A stretch of 64,000 nt of DNA from Spirosoma pollinicola (GTDB lineage Bacteria > Bacteroidota > Bacteroidia > Cytophagales > Spirosomataceae), in assembly GCF_002831565.1 (NCBI RefSeq), contig NZ_CP025096.1, positions 1,426,001 to 1,490,000 of the forward strand, in the 5' to 3' direction. Within the stretch, counting starts at the first letter, position 1. The number at the start of each line of letters is the position of its first letter. Below are positions 45,019-54,300 of this stretch, in pieces. The translations under genes and the position numbers were made by a program. A model generated the notes under the pieces. It had not been told where the DNA came from. It searched no databases and was given only the letters and a program-made list of their open reading frames with translations.

Positions 45019-45915
45019 TCACCGTAACAGGCCCTCGTATTGCACATTTCCGTACCTCACCTTTTTATAAGGGTACCATCGTAACTTGACTTTACGCTTT
45101 CGCTGGTGCATCTGGTGCGGAGTTAAATAATTCAGCGAAGCGTGCGGACGAACCGTGTTATAAGCCGTAATCGCTCGTTCAACACCCTCGGCGGCTGCGG
45201 TAAAAGAGGTAAACGTACGGCTAAGTTTGCAGTCGTCTTTCAGAGACTGAAGCACCCGCTCCGCCAGGGAGTTCTCATTCGGATCACCCGACTCGGTCAT
45301 ACTGATCGTGGCATTCACCTGGCGCAATCGTTGGACATAAGCCCAGGAGCAGTATTGTACGCCCCGATCCGAATGATGGATTAAGGACTGACTGATATCT
45401 TTTCGAGCTAACAAAGCCATATTCAACGACCTTAATGCCCCTTTTGCATGCATGGTCTTCTCAAACGACCAGCCGACGATCTTACGCGAAAAAGCATCCA
45501 TAATGATGTAGAGATACGCATAAGTTGGACCAACCGAGACATAGGTTAGGTCACTCACCCACAGCTCATTAGCCCGTCCGGGTATGAGATTTTTGACCTT
45601 GTTTGGGTATTTAAAATGAGTATGGTTCGATTGAGTCGTGGTAACCTTATTCGCTTTTCGTTTGGCTAACATGCCGTTCTCTTTCAAGAGCGCATGCAGG
45701 CGATCCCGGCCCAGCTTGATGCGGTGTCGGGTTAAAAATACCCGCATTTCATGATGCAGTTTGTGGGTACCCATACCCGGAATGTCACGACGTATTCGCC
45801 TGACCTCCTGCAAGATAGCATCCGTCTGGAAACCCACTTTTTCTTTTTGCCGGGTAGCCGCATACCAGGCTTGTCTTACTCGGCCAAACAGCTTACAAAT
45901 TACCTCCATCCCCAC
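45019..45915 (-). CDS. IS3-family transposase OrfB (DDE catalytic)
   Basis: The 298-residue open frame has an N-terminal HTH_21-type part (YAATRQKEKVGFQTDAIL, IPGMGTHKLHHEM) and an rve integrase core. The catalytic triad is Asp122 (WVSDLTYVS), Asp183 (HHSDRGVQY) and Glu219 (NSLAERVLQ); the D-to-E spacing is 35 residues, exactly as in the IS3 family. The frame is open well upstream of its own ATG, running back through the frameshift site at 45960, so the active enzyme is expected to be an OrfAB fusion. It cuts and joins DNA during transposition. Confidence 0.94.
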   Translation of the reverse strand: MGMEVICKLFGRVRQAWYAATRQKEKVGFQTDAILQEVRRIRRDIPGMGTHKLHHEMRVFLTRHRIKLGRDRLHALLKENGMLAKRKANKVTTTQSNHTHFKYPNKVKNLIPGRANELWVSDLTYVSVGPTYAYLYIIMDAFSRKIVGWSFEKTMHAKGALRSLNMALLARKDISQSLIHHSDRGVQYCSWAYVQRLRQVNATISMTESGDPNENSLAERVLQSLKDDCKLSRTFTSFTAAAEGVERAITAYNTVRPHASLNYLTPHQMHQRKRKVKLRWYPYKKVRYGNVQYEGLLR

Positions 45916-45932
45916 TAAGGGGTAGCGACGAG

Positions 45933-46328
45933 TTAATTTTTCGGCCGCCTGGCGCCAGGCTTTTTTACGATTGGAATGTTAAACTGCTCTTCGGCAATTT
46001 GAATCACCGTTTGATAGGCTTCCGCCTGTAAGCGGAGAAACTGGTTCTCCTTTTCCATGTCCGCTAGTTTGCGTTCCAGCGTTTTGACATAATCCGCGTC
46101 TCGTTTCATGGTTTTTCGGCGGTTTTTGGGTTGTAAAAGGGGAAGTAAGCGTAATCTGAAGTAATTGCGGTTAAGACGGCGCAGCTCCCTCATCGGGATA
46201 CCCAAGGTTTCTTCCAGTTCGGAAGCCTGGACTCGTTCGGCGCGATAAGCTTCAACGACCTTCCAGCGGAATAGGTGTCGAGTTTTCTTTTTCTTATAGC
46301 CTAACAAATCATTAAGGTACGTATTCAT
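45933..46328 (-). CDS. IS3-family transposase OrfA
   Basis: The 131-residue basic protein supplies DNA binding and oligomerisation. A helix-turn-helix (RWKVVEAYRAERVQASELEE, LGIPMRELRRLNRNYF) is followed by a coiled coil (TLERKLADMEKENQFLRLQA) with a leucine-zipper-like pattern. It ends KKPGARRPKN just past the slippery site. It is longer and more basic at the N-terminus than the common OrfA, but the position, coiled coil and frameshift context leave little doubt. Confidence 0.88.
   Translation of the reverse strand: MNTYLNDLLGYKKKKTRHLFRWKVVEAYRAERVQASELEETLGIPMRELRRLNRNYFRLRLLPLLQPKNRRKTMKRDADYVKTLERKLADMEKENQFLRLQAEAYQTVIQIAEEQFNIPIVKKPGARRPKN
45960..45966 (-). other. programmed -1 frameshift site (A AAA AAG)
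   Basis: On the minus strand the orfA codons GTA AAA AAG contain the heptamer A AAA AAG in the phase required for -1 slippage (the bases at 45966-45960). After slippage the frame continues GCC TGG CGC and runs without a stop into orfB, giving the OrfAB transposase. The sequence and phase are read directly; the frameshift itself is inferred from the IS3 family. Confidence 0.85.
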
Positions 46329-46362
46329 ACTGGATTTTGTCTAGATTTTCCAGTAGCATACG

Positions 46363-46885
46363 TATAGACAAATACACTATTCATTCGACAACCATGCCGT
46401 AGTAGAAACGTCTCCCACTCTCCCAACATCGTGTAGCTGATAGCCGTAGCCAGTCGGTCTTCTTTCCAGGACCGGAGTATGGCTGAATCAAGGTCATCAA
46501 AGGCCCGGGCATAACTAATTCGATTAGCAGCCCGGAGCTGTTTGATCAGCAAGTGGATGGTTTCACTGACCTATGGAATCGCTAATTTAACCTTTGCAAT
46601 CGGAGGATTTTTAATCTGTTCCAGAATCTGGATAGGATGAAGGTTATCGTTACTTAGCCGAACTACCCGATTATACAATTCAGCCAGATCCTCGTAGATA
46701 GCGGTATAATTGGGACATTTCTTTATGACCCGTTCTCTAGTCTAATCCCAATTAGCAATACTGACTCGGTGTTTGGTCGATAAATACTGATGTTTTCGAC
46801 TCTGGGTAACTCTCAGGTGAACCGAATATAGGTTATCCTTACCAGGCTTGTCCTTTCTTAGGAGGAATCGGATTGATAGGTTCAT
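46363..46885 (-). pseudogene. tyrosine integrase (Bacteroidota type), N-terminal half with in-frame stops
   Basis: Reading from an ATG at 46885, MNLSIRFLLRKDKPGKDNLY matches the Arm-DNA-binding domain of Bacteroidota tyrosine recombinases (then VTQSRKHQYLSTKHRVSI). The same frame continues past a TAG after IANWD, through RVIKKCPNYTAIYEDLAELY, past a second TAG after KLAIP, and into a SAM-like core-binding domain (RISYARAFDDLDSAILRSWK, TMLGEWETFLLRHGC). It is then cut at 46362 by the IS3-type element. The catalytic domain is not found on the other side. It is a dead integrase of an old integrative element. Confidence 0.8.
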
Positions 46886-46975
46886 ATAGGTAACACATAG
46901 GTAAAACATTTGTCTATGACTACCCTCCAAAAACCACCTCAAATCCTTCTAAAAGTCCATGCAACGGTCGATTCC

Positions 46976-47037
46976 GCCTGATTTGTAATCAGGATGCGCA
47001 AGCGCGTCGGGCTTCGAATCCCTCCACTTTCTCACCA
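46976..47037 (+). other. partial tRNA-Thr(TGT)-like sequence, probable attachment-site remnant
   Basis: The stretch CCTGA-TTTGTAA-TCAGG forms an anticodon arm with a 7-base loop whose central triplet is TGT (threonine). It is followed by TTCGAATC (T-loop) and an end resembling an acceptor strand with CACCA at 47033-47037. The 5' half (D-arm with GGT and the pairing acceptor strand) is not present, so it is not a complete tRNA. The insert GCGCAAGCGC lies in the variable region. Integrative elements commonly target the 3' half of tRNA genes, and a dead integrase lies about 90 bp away, so this is read as an att remnant. Confidence 0.5.
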
Positions 47038-47055
47038 ACTACCCGCTAGTTACCA

Positions 47056-47089
47056 CAAAAACCGTCTTCAGCAATGTTGGCGGTTTTTG
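47056..47089. terminator. bidirectional-type hairpin CAAAAACCG / CGGTTTTTG
   Basis: Nine-base perfect arms (47056-47064 and 47081-47089) enclose a 16-base loop, with the T-run inside the 3' arm. It lies just after the tRNA-like sequence (plus strand) and seven bases beyond the stop of the minus-strand lipoprotein gene, so it may terminate either one. Confidence 0.6.
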
Positions 47090-47095
47090 TATGGG

Positions 47096-47686
47096 CTAGT
47101 AAATCGCTGCGTTGTCCAGGCCACCCTGATCGGGGCCAGCTCTGAACTCTCCCCGTATACGCAAATTGGTTAAATTTTGTAAAACTGTCTGAATGTCTGC
47201 CTGACTGACTATCTTCCTGTTCTTTTTCCAGCCGCTCGACTCATCCAGTTTTACTGCGTATCTCATCCAAGTCGTTTTTGGGTTATAGGCGGTGTTGAAC
47301 CTCAACGTATCCAGTCCACTGGCCAGAATAACATCATCTTTACTTGCCTGATTGTCTACCACTGACTGCTCCAGATCAAAACGGAGTGTTTGACCGTATC
47401 TTTTTTTGACTTCGTTGATAAACGTTTGTGAAGCAATAAAATACCAAACACCATTTGCCGCATCAATCGCAGATAAATAACCGTCTGGATTACCGCCTGT
47501 TGGCCTATAGATACCTAGTCCCCCTGAACTTACACGCCCACCCTGATCATCGGTATCAAAGCTATTGACGTTGGCTTGAAATACTTTATTGATACTAGAC
47601 TCTGAACAGCCTACCGAAAGAAGGGAGAATAAACCAATGATAAAAATTAGTTTGTAAAGGACAAGTATTTCTCTTTTAGAGCACAT
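47096..47686 (-). CDS. lipoprotein with laminin-B-type domain
   Basis: The 196-residue product has a lipoprotein signal (FSLLSVGC, Cys27). The remainder resembles a laminin B (domain IV) fold: DGYLSAIDAANGVWYFIASQ, YGQTLRFDLEQSVVDNQ, DVILASGLDTLRFNTAYNPK, SQADIQTVLQNLTNLRIRG and the ending GLDNAAI. Such single-domain lipoproteins in Bacteroidota are surface-attached and probably bind a carbohydrate. It is transcribed alone toward the terminator hairpin. Confidence 0.72.
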   Translation of the reverse strand: MCSKREILVLYKLIFIIGLFSLLSVGCSESSINKVFQANVNSFDTDDQGGRVSSGGLGIYRPTGGNPDGYLSAIDAANGVWYFIASQTFINEVKKRYGQTLRFDLEQSVVDNQASKDDVILASGLDTLRFNTAYNPKTTWMRYAVKLDESSGWKKNRKIVSQADIQTVLQNLTNLRIRGEFRAGPDQGGLDNAAIY

Positions 47687-48129
47687 TGTCCGTAAACGTA
47701 ATTGATTAAGAGATATAAGATGCGTAGCTACACCTTCTTAAAAAGCCAATAATACCTGTTTTTCCGGAAAAGGTACCGACGAGTAAAATATAAAATGTAA
47801 AGCGAATTTGTGACAGCATACCGTTTGAATAATCGACTGTGTTCCATAACAAGCCGGTTAAACCATTCCAGACCTGCCCGTTGCATCCAACGTCCTACAA
47901 ATTAGAAATTATATCTAATTACTTAATAACCGATTTTTTTGCAGGCTATATCGTATTTTGGTTTACCTACAAGCAGTGTGGCTATTTGCAATTTGCCTGA
48001 CAGAGGCCGATAGTTGATAACTCAAGTGTATCAAGGGCGTTAAAATCAAATTGCCAGATAGGTTGAAAAGGATCTTGGAGCAAACCTTTATCCAATTACC
48101 CGTATCTTGCGATACTACTAAAACAGTTC
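47687..48129. other. intergenic divergent region, no gene seen
   Basis: About 440 bp between divergent genes. It contains a -7-like box for the exporter (48103-48110). No other coding or structural signal was recognised. Confidence 0.4.
48103..48110 (+). promoter_or_regulatory. -7-like box (TATCTTGC) upstream of the exporter
   Basis: TATCTTGC is close to TAnnTTTG (one mismatch) and lies 19 bases before the ATG at 48130. The nearest TTG is 25 bases upstream, slightly too far, so this is a weak call. Confidence 0.35.
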
Positions 48130-49353
48130 ATGACTCGACGTCGACATCTTTCGCTCATTCTCATTCTTGGCGCTATGACGGCGCTGGGGCCTTTTTCCAT
48201 TGACATGTATCTGCCGGGTTTTCCCGCTATTGCCAATGATCTGCATACCACAGTTCCTCAGGTAGCGTTGTCTCTTTCCAGTTTCTTCATTGGCATTTCG
48301 GCAGGGCAGTTGCTGTATGGCCCGCTGCTGGATCGGTTTGGTCGTAAAAAGCCGCTTTATGTTGGATTGAGCCTGTTTATCCTGACCTCTATAGGGTGCA
48401 TGACGGTTACGAGCATTGACTGGCTCATTGCTCTCCGGTTTTTACAGGCCATTGGCAGTTGTTCCGCCGGTGTAGCGGCTGTGGCTATGGTTCGGGACTT
48501 GTTTCCGGTTGAAGAAAATGCAAAAGTGTTTGCCCTGTTAATGCTGGTGTTGGGTCTGTCGCCTTTGCTGGCCCCTACGCTGGGTGGCTATGTGACGGCT
48601 ACCTTCGGCTGGCAGTCGGTCTTTGTCATTCTGGGGGTATTGGGTGTAGTATTGCTATTTGCCACTCGTTTCGGCTTGCCGAATGGTTATCTGCCCGATA
48701 CAACTATGTCGCTGAAACCGTTGCCTATCTTAACCAATTTTCTGGCTGTATTGCGGGTTCGGCAATTTTCTACGTATGCGTTGACAGGGGGGATGTCCTT
48801 CGCGGGTTTGTTTGCCTATGTAGCCGATTCACCCCTGGTGTTCATGGATATTTTCCAGGTGAGCGGCCAGGTGTACGGCTGGATATTTGCCGGTTTGTCG
48901 GTTGGATTGATTGGTGCCAGTCAGGTAAACAGCTTCTTGCTGCGTCGTTACCGGAGTGAGCAGCTCATTTTTGCGGCTCTGAGTTGTCAGGTAGCCATTA
49001 CGCTGGTTTTTCTGTTACTAACCGTTCTTGGCTGGCTTGGGCTGGTGGGTACGCTGGTGTTATTATTTGCCTTTTTATGCTGTCTGGGAATTATCAGCCC
49101 TAACACGGGTGCGCTGTCGCTGGCTCCATTTACAAAAAACGCGGGAAGCGCATCGGCGCTGATGGGTGCCACCCAGATGGGTCTGGGGGCATTGGCATCG
49201 GTGAGTGTCAGCTTACTCAATAATCATACGGCCATACCGATGGTGGGAATCATGGCGGCAACTTCGCTACTGGCGCTCCTGATTCTGCTTTGGGGTAGAA
49301 AAAGCATCAGGTATCAGGGGGTGGGAGAGGAACTGCTCGGCGCGGAAGTTTAG
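48130..49353 (+). CDS. Bcr/CflA-type multidrug MFS transporter
   Basis: The 407-residue protein has twelve predicted membrane helices. The N-terminal ALGPFSIDMYLPGFPAIAND is the Bcr/CflA signature, and GPLLDRFGRKKPLY is the MFS loop 2-3 motif. SCSAGVAAVAMVRDLF and LLAPTLGGYV also fit. The family exports drugs such as bicyclomycin, chloramphenicol-like compounds and sulfonamides, or small peptides, in exchange for protons across the inner membrane. The true substrate is unknown. Its TAG stop codon is the first triplet of a very long palindrome, and the next gene converges from the other side. Confidence 0.93.
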   Translation: MTRRRHLSLILILGAMTALGPFSIDMYLPGFPAIANDLHTTVPQVALSLSSFFIGISAGQLLYGPLLDRFGRKKPLYVGLSLFILTSIGCMTVTSIDWLIALRFLQAIGSCSAGVAAVAMVRDLFPVEENAKVFALLMLVLGLSPLLAPTLGGYVTATFGWQSVFVILGVLGVVLLFATRFGLPNGYLPDTTMSLKPLPILTNFLAVLRVRQFSTYALTGGMSFAGLFAYVADSPLVFMDIFQVSGQVYGWIFAGLSVGLIGASQVNSFLLRRYRSEQLIFAALSCQVAITLVFLLLTVLGWLGLVGTLVLLFAFLCCLGIISPNTGALSLAPFTKNAGSASALMGATQMGLGALASVSVSLLNNHTAIPMVGIMAATSLLALLILLWGRKSIRYQGVGEELLGAEV

Positions 49354-49492
49354 CGAATTTTTACCAACCGAAGCACCACCCCCAACCCCCTCCTAAAACA
49401 GGAGGGGGCTCCGTAACGGGCTACCCTTTTTTAGCCCCCTCCTGTTTTAGGAGGGGGTTGGGGGTGGTGCTTCGGTTGGTAAAAATTCGCTA
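49351..49492. repeat. 142-bp palindrome spanning both convergent stop codons (60-bp perfect arms)
   Basis: Arms 49351-49410 and 49433-49492 are perfect inverted repeats with a 22-base loop. Each arm begins with TAG, which is the stop codon of the plus-strand exporter on the left and of the minus-strand amidohydrolase on the right. Inside each arm lies a smaller hairpin (CCCCCTCCT / AGGAGGGGG around AAAAC). It would form a very stable hairpin in both transcripts and so end or stabilise them. Similar CCCCCTCC-rich intergenic repeats occur in many Cytophagales genomes, so this may be a dispersed repeat family. Confidence 0.88.
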
Positions 49493-51175
49493 CTTTCCTT
49501 TAGTCTCCGGTTTCTTTTCCAGATCGGCGCGTTGATCGTCGCGCAGGGTTGGGTATTTGATACCGAGCTGTTCCAGGTAGGTTTTGTATTTGGTTGGGTC
49601 GTAGTAGAACTTCTCCAGTTTTGGTTTGAACTCGGCCATGATCTTCTTGTTCAGGTAGATTGCCGGGATCTCCTTCGACGAAATCAGGGGGGTGTATTTT
49701 GTATCTTTGGTTTGCTCGTCGGTATAGTAGGCTTTTGCCTCCTGAAGCACCTCCGGTTTCATGAGCATATCCAGCAACGTCATGGCCTCTACTTTTGCCC
49801 CGGCTACAATACCTTTGTGGGCAATGGGCGTGGCCATCGAAATGGCATCGGACCAGTGGTGACCGGGTAAGCCGGGAATATTCGACGGGTACAGCAGCAC
49901 AACCGTCGGCACCGCCCATGAGATATCAGAAATATCGTCGGACCCGCCCGTAAGCGGCACCATCGACTGACCTCCCATCATAACTGTTGGGGCAGTGGGC
50001 ACCGGCGTTCCGATAGTGTCGAGCTTACTGGCCAGACCTTCCCGCTTTGGCGACTGCAATTCTTTCTGGGTAGCTTTTGCCAGCATTTGATCGTCGGCAG
50101 ACCAGGTGGGTAGACCAATCCGTTTGATATTATCGTACATAGCCGCTGCAATGGGTTTATTGAAGTGACCCGGCCAGGCCGATCCCAGAATTTCGTAGGT
50201 GAATTTGGTGTCGGTCATCAGGGCGGCTCCTTCAGCTACTTTGATGCCTGTTTCGAAAAGCTTAACGATTTTTGGGTATGAGCGTTCGCGGAAGTAATAC
50301 CAGACCGAGGCCTTAGACGGAACAACATTTGGCTGGTCGCCACCGTCGGAGATGACGTAATGCGAGCGTTGGGTTAGCTCCAGGTGTTCGCGACGGAAAT
50401 TCCAGCCAATGTTCATCAACTCCACGGCATCCAGCGCACTTCGTCCGCGCCAGGGGGCCGCAGCCGCGTGAGCCGCCTGCCCTTCAAACGAAAACTTAAC
50501 CGAGATCATACCATTATAGCCCGCATCGCCGTAGTTGACGCTGAGGTTGTCGGCAACGTGGGTGAAAATACAGGCGTCGACGTTTTTGAAATACCCGTCG
50601 CGCACGTAAAATGCTTTTGCCCCCAACAACTCTTCGGCTACACCCGGCCAGAGCATCAGCGTGCCGGATAGTTTGTTTTTTTCCATCAGCGCCTTCACGC
50701 TCAGCGCAGCCACGATGTTCAGCGCCTGGCCGGAATTGTGACCTTCGCCATGACCGGGGGCTCCTTCAACAATAGGGTCTTTATAGGCTACGCCCGGTTT
50801 TTGACTGGCTTTTGGAATACAGTCCACATCGGAACCAATGGCAATAACGGGTTTGCCGGAGCCCCAGGTCGCAATCCAGGCAGTGGGCATCCCGGCAATA
50901 CCTTTCTGAATGGTGAAGCCTTCTTTTTCGAGTAGTGTAGTCAGGTAGTTGAACGATTCCACTTCCTGAAAACCCAGCTCAGAAAAGCTGAACAGCATAT
51001 CGTTGATTTGCTGTGCCTGATCTTTTCGCTGGTCAATGGCGGCAATTGCTTCCTGCTTTAGCTTTTCGACCTTATCGGCTGTTTGTGTATTCGCTGTTTT
51101 AGGCTTTTTCCCCTGTGCCAGCATCATCGTTGGAAGTAGGGAAAGCAAGAGTATAAGTCTTATCGCATAGTTCAT
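49490..51175 (-). CDS. M20-family amidohydrolase (AbgB-like)
   Basis: A 561-residue protein with a signal peptide (1-21, ending MMLAQG). M20 metallopeptidase features include the metal-ligand GEGHNSGQ, WPGVAEELLGAKA with the catalytic EE, FEGQAAHAAAAPW in the dimerisation domain, and SDDISDISW. It resembles the p-aminobenzoyl-glutamate hydrolase AbgB group, which removes an acyl or amino-acid group from an amide. It is longer than usual because of an ~80-residue C-terminal charged tail (KKIMAEFKPKLEKFYYDPTK). It is probably periplasmic or secreted. It ends inside the long palindrome and is the last gene in the minus-strand carbohydrate run, but functional linkage to that run is unclear. Confidence 0.88.
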   Translation of the reverse strand: MNYAIRLILLLSLLPTMMLAQGKKPKTANTQTADKVEKLKQEAIAAIDQRKDQAQQINDMLFSFSELGFQEVESFNYLTTLLEKEGFTIQKGIAGMPTAWIATWGSGKPVIAIGSDVDCIPKASQKPGVAYKDPIVEGAPGHGEGHNSGQALNIVAALSVKALMEKNKLSGTLMLWPGVAEELLGAKAFYVRDGYFKNVDACIFTHVADNLSVNYGDAGYNGMISVKFSFEGQAAHAAAAPWRGRSALDAVELMNIGWNFRREHLELTQRSHYVISDGGDQPNVVPSKASVWYYFRERSYPKIVKLFETGIKVAEGAALMTDTKFTYEILGSAWPGHFNKPIAAAMYDNIKRIGLPTWSADDQMLAKATQKELQSPKREGLASKLDTIGTPVPTAPTVMMGGQSMVPLTGGSDDISDISWAVPTVVLLYPSNIPGLPGHHWSDAISMATPIAHKGIVAGAKVEAMTLLDMLMKPEVLQEAKAYYTDEQTKDTKYTPLISSKEIPAIYLNKKIMAEFKPKLEKFYYDPTKYKTYLEQLGIKYPTLRDDQRADLEKKPETKGK

Positions 51176-51277
51176 GGGAATAGTAGAATTTTATTTCATG
51201 TAATGAAGTATTATGTGATAAATATACTTATAAATTAAGAAAAGGCGAAATAAAATTAAAGCTGTTGATATGTTGTA

Positions 51278-51371
51278 TAGCACGCGGATTGTACAGATTT
51301 AACGGATAAAGACGGATTGAAACCATGCTCAATCCGTCTTTATCCGTTAAATCTGTATAATCCGCGTGCTA
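51278..51371. repeat. 94-bp palindrome with 43-bp arms, one mismatch
   Basis: Arms 51278-51320 and 51329-51371 pair along 43 positions with a single mismatch (G at 51291 against an A-complement, which would be a G-U pair in one transcript) and an 8-base loop. It lies six bases beyond the stop codon of the minus-strand beta-helix gene and about 100 bp upstream of the amidohydrolase, so it probably ends the beta-helix mRNA. Like the 49.4-kb palindrome it has the look of a dispersed intergenic repeat. Confidence 0.8.
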
Positions 51372-51376
51372 ATAGT

Positions 51377-54300
51377 CTATTCTGATAAAATGACTTTTCT
51401 GGTGAAACGCTGAGTGCCCTGAACCATATTCAATATATAGAAGCCACGACTCAGCTCAGCGACGGGTAGTCGTAAGAGGTTCTCGCCCGCAATAACTTGA
51501 TGAAGTGACTGAATAACTGGCAACGCCCCTGTCGTTACGAGCTGGAGGCTTACTTCGCCCGCTGTTTCGGCTATGTAACGAATACTGATTTCGTTGTGTG
51601 CCGGAATAGGATATACGTGTAGGGCCAATTCAGGTGTGAACTCTATAGCTGGTTGGTCGGCCAGTCGGCCACCGCTAGAGGTCGTCACGCGGGCACCTGC
51701 CCAATCGGCATGGTCGCAGTTTGTGTTATCGCCCCCATTCGTGACAACCAGTTTCAGGGTTTGTTTACCCGTTATATTCAGGTCGATTGACTTGGTTGCT
51801 GTTGTTGGATTCATAACCCCGCTGCTATAAGCCAATACATTGTCCAGATAAACCTCGAAGGTAACGGTTCCACAACCGGCAGTGGCGATTTCGTCATCCA
51901 TACCCATGTCGGTTATAAAGTGAGTATACTGACCATTCAAAGCATACGTAATCTGAGAAGGCGCGTGTACACCCAAACCTTTGGGGTAGGTTACGCCATT
52001 CAAAATTATTGCCCTGCCGTCGCCACCGTTTATCTCGCCGTTACTGCGGTCTTTCTCAACGGGTCCATACCCATTTGTGGCGGACGTCCAGTTCAGGTCC
52101 GACAGGTAAGTACTGGTGCCTGCCGTTGGTGTGGTCGGCGAGGCCGGATATAGGAAACCTTGCGGAATTGCCTGCTGAGGCTGTCCCGGATATGCCCACA
52201 TAAGCTTTGCCACAGCGCCAAGGGAACTCTCGAAATATTCCATTTTAATGGTGTAACGCTGGCCAGCCGTGAGGGCAATTGAATTGCTGTTATCAGTAGC
52301 GGGAGCATGCGTAGTCCAGTTATTAATGACCTGATTGCCATTGACCCAAAGCCGTACACCATCGTCAGATATAGTACTGAAGGTGTAGTTGCCTGTAACG
52401 GGAGCCTCGACCTGGCCTGTCCAGCGAACAGAAAAATTATCGGTGCCAACGGTGCCCGGAATAGGGGAGTTGTTCCCCCAATCAAAGTTTACGGTGGCAT
52501 CGGTGCGCGATGATACAATAGGCGTACTGAGGTTTATATTGTTAAAATACTCGCCTAGTAGACCGCTTCCATTTCCGGTCGTAACCGGTGCCGAGACCCG
52601 AAAATAAGCTGATGCCGGGATAGTTTGTTTATTAACTCCCGGACCTGAATAACTGGTGGTCATTTCCTGTCCACCGTCCCCCTGAAAAAAGAGAATCGTA
52701 ATGGCGTGTTTACCGGCTTTTAAGCCAATGGTGCCGGATTTTTCAATTGTCCCATGAACGCCATCATTATTAACCACTTCTGTTGTGCCGATCAGGAGTT
52801 TGCTACCATCGTCGGAAGAGGTATAAAACGTGTAGGTGCCATCGGTTGGAGCATTGATATAGCCTTTGAAACGAAGTCCGTAGTTCTCTGTACGGTTGCG
52901 AACCGTTATATCAGTCGTGGCAACGGTTCCCGTTTTGCCGGGTGTCAGTCCATTGAAATCGGGCATCGACGTCCAGCTACCTTCATAATACTGATAATTG
53001 AGCCCGCTAACGGTGTTTGCCGGGTTTTCGGGGTCCCGTAGCGTAACGGGCGGGGGTGGGGTTGTCGTGGTTTCTTTCATTAACACGGCCGACGAATAGG
53101 CAGGCAGTGTTATCTGATTGGAATAGAGGGTGTTTTTGGCATCCCGGTAGTTGCCGTTCAGTGATGTTGTTGCGTTCTGGCCTGTGGCATTATACACCAG
53201 CTTGATGTAATCGTCGGGGTTAAGTGTAGAGAGCGTGGCTTCCTTCAAACGAATGTTATCGACCCAGGCCGTTTGTCCGTCGCCCGTTACCTGAAACACC
53301 AGAATCGCATTCGCTTCATCGGCTGTGGCGGTGAATACGGCTTCATATTGCTGCCGTGTCGTGCCTAGTAATAGCGTTGACCGCGCCGAGAGGTCGCTGT
53401 AATTACCCGATAGTTGGCGCGGAAAAGCATCGATTCGCTTGTTGGCACCAGAGGCTATACCATCAAATAAAAGCTGATACGATTTGCCTTTGGTAACAGC
53501 GCCGATTGGTACTGTTGCCAACAGATATGAATTGGCCTGCGAATTTGTAAAGGATATGCGGAGTGACCCACCGTCAAGTTTATTTGTATTATCCCAGTCG
53601 GTTCGGCCATTGCCATTAGGCGACCATACACTCCAGCCTTCGGTATTGCTGCCAAAGGAATTTGAGAGCAGACTAGCTCCCGTTTGACTAACAACCTGGC
53701 TTTTGTAGGTGATCGGGCTGTTAGACGAGTTCGCATCTTTGCCATACAGTGCCTGCCAACCGGTGAGTGTATAGTCGGCACCTGTAATGCCTGAGCCGGG
53801 ATTATAAACCGCCCGAATTTTAAACAGATCATCGAAGGGGCGCACATAATAGTTGTAATTGAACTGACCATAGTTGGTCAAATCATTGGCGTTCGACTCA
53901 TAGGATGCCACGACCTGATTCGGCAATCGGCTGAAAAAAATGTTATTCTGAACGTCGTTGTTCCGTACAGCACAGGCTCCATTGTAGGCTAACTTGATTT
54001 GTTCCTCCGAGTTATTGAACGTGGTATTCCCTTTGACACTGATGCTGGATACGCCCCGCAGGAAAATTCCCATTCCCTTCGACCCAAACGAGGTGTTGTT
54101 GGCAACTTCTACATTTTGCGAACAGTCGTCCAGAAAAATGCCGTTGGCACCCGAGTAAGCGCCACCCCGCGTGCCTTCCGGTGCGCCAATACCGCTAAAA
54201 ACAATGTTCGAGATAATGTGCAGATCGCCTACATTGGCCCGACTGCCGTTCCAGGTGTAAATGCCGCCACCGTCGCTTTTGGTCAGGCAAAAATTAGATA

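Larger units (their letters stand above)
44984..46362 (-). mobile_element. IS3-family insertion sequence
   Basis: A 1379-bp element bounded by a perfect 12-bp terminal inverted repeat (CGTATGCTACTG at 44984-44995, its complement at 46351-46362) with imperfect extension inward (a shared GACA about 21 bases in). It contains two overlapping-phase genes, orfA and orfB, on the minus strand, with a canonical frameshift site between them. No convincing target-site duplication is seen next to these ends, so the true outer boundary could differ by a few bases. Its right end interrupts a decayed integrase gene. Both genes are intact, so it may be active. Confidence 0.85.

Noticed and set aside
46976..47037. 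A complete tRNA-Thr gene
   Set aside because: The anticodon arm and T-loop are good, but the D-arm and 5' acceptor strand are missing, and the acceptor-like end does not pair well with upstream sequence. Reported only as a fragment.
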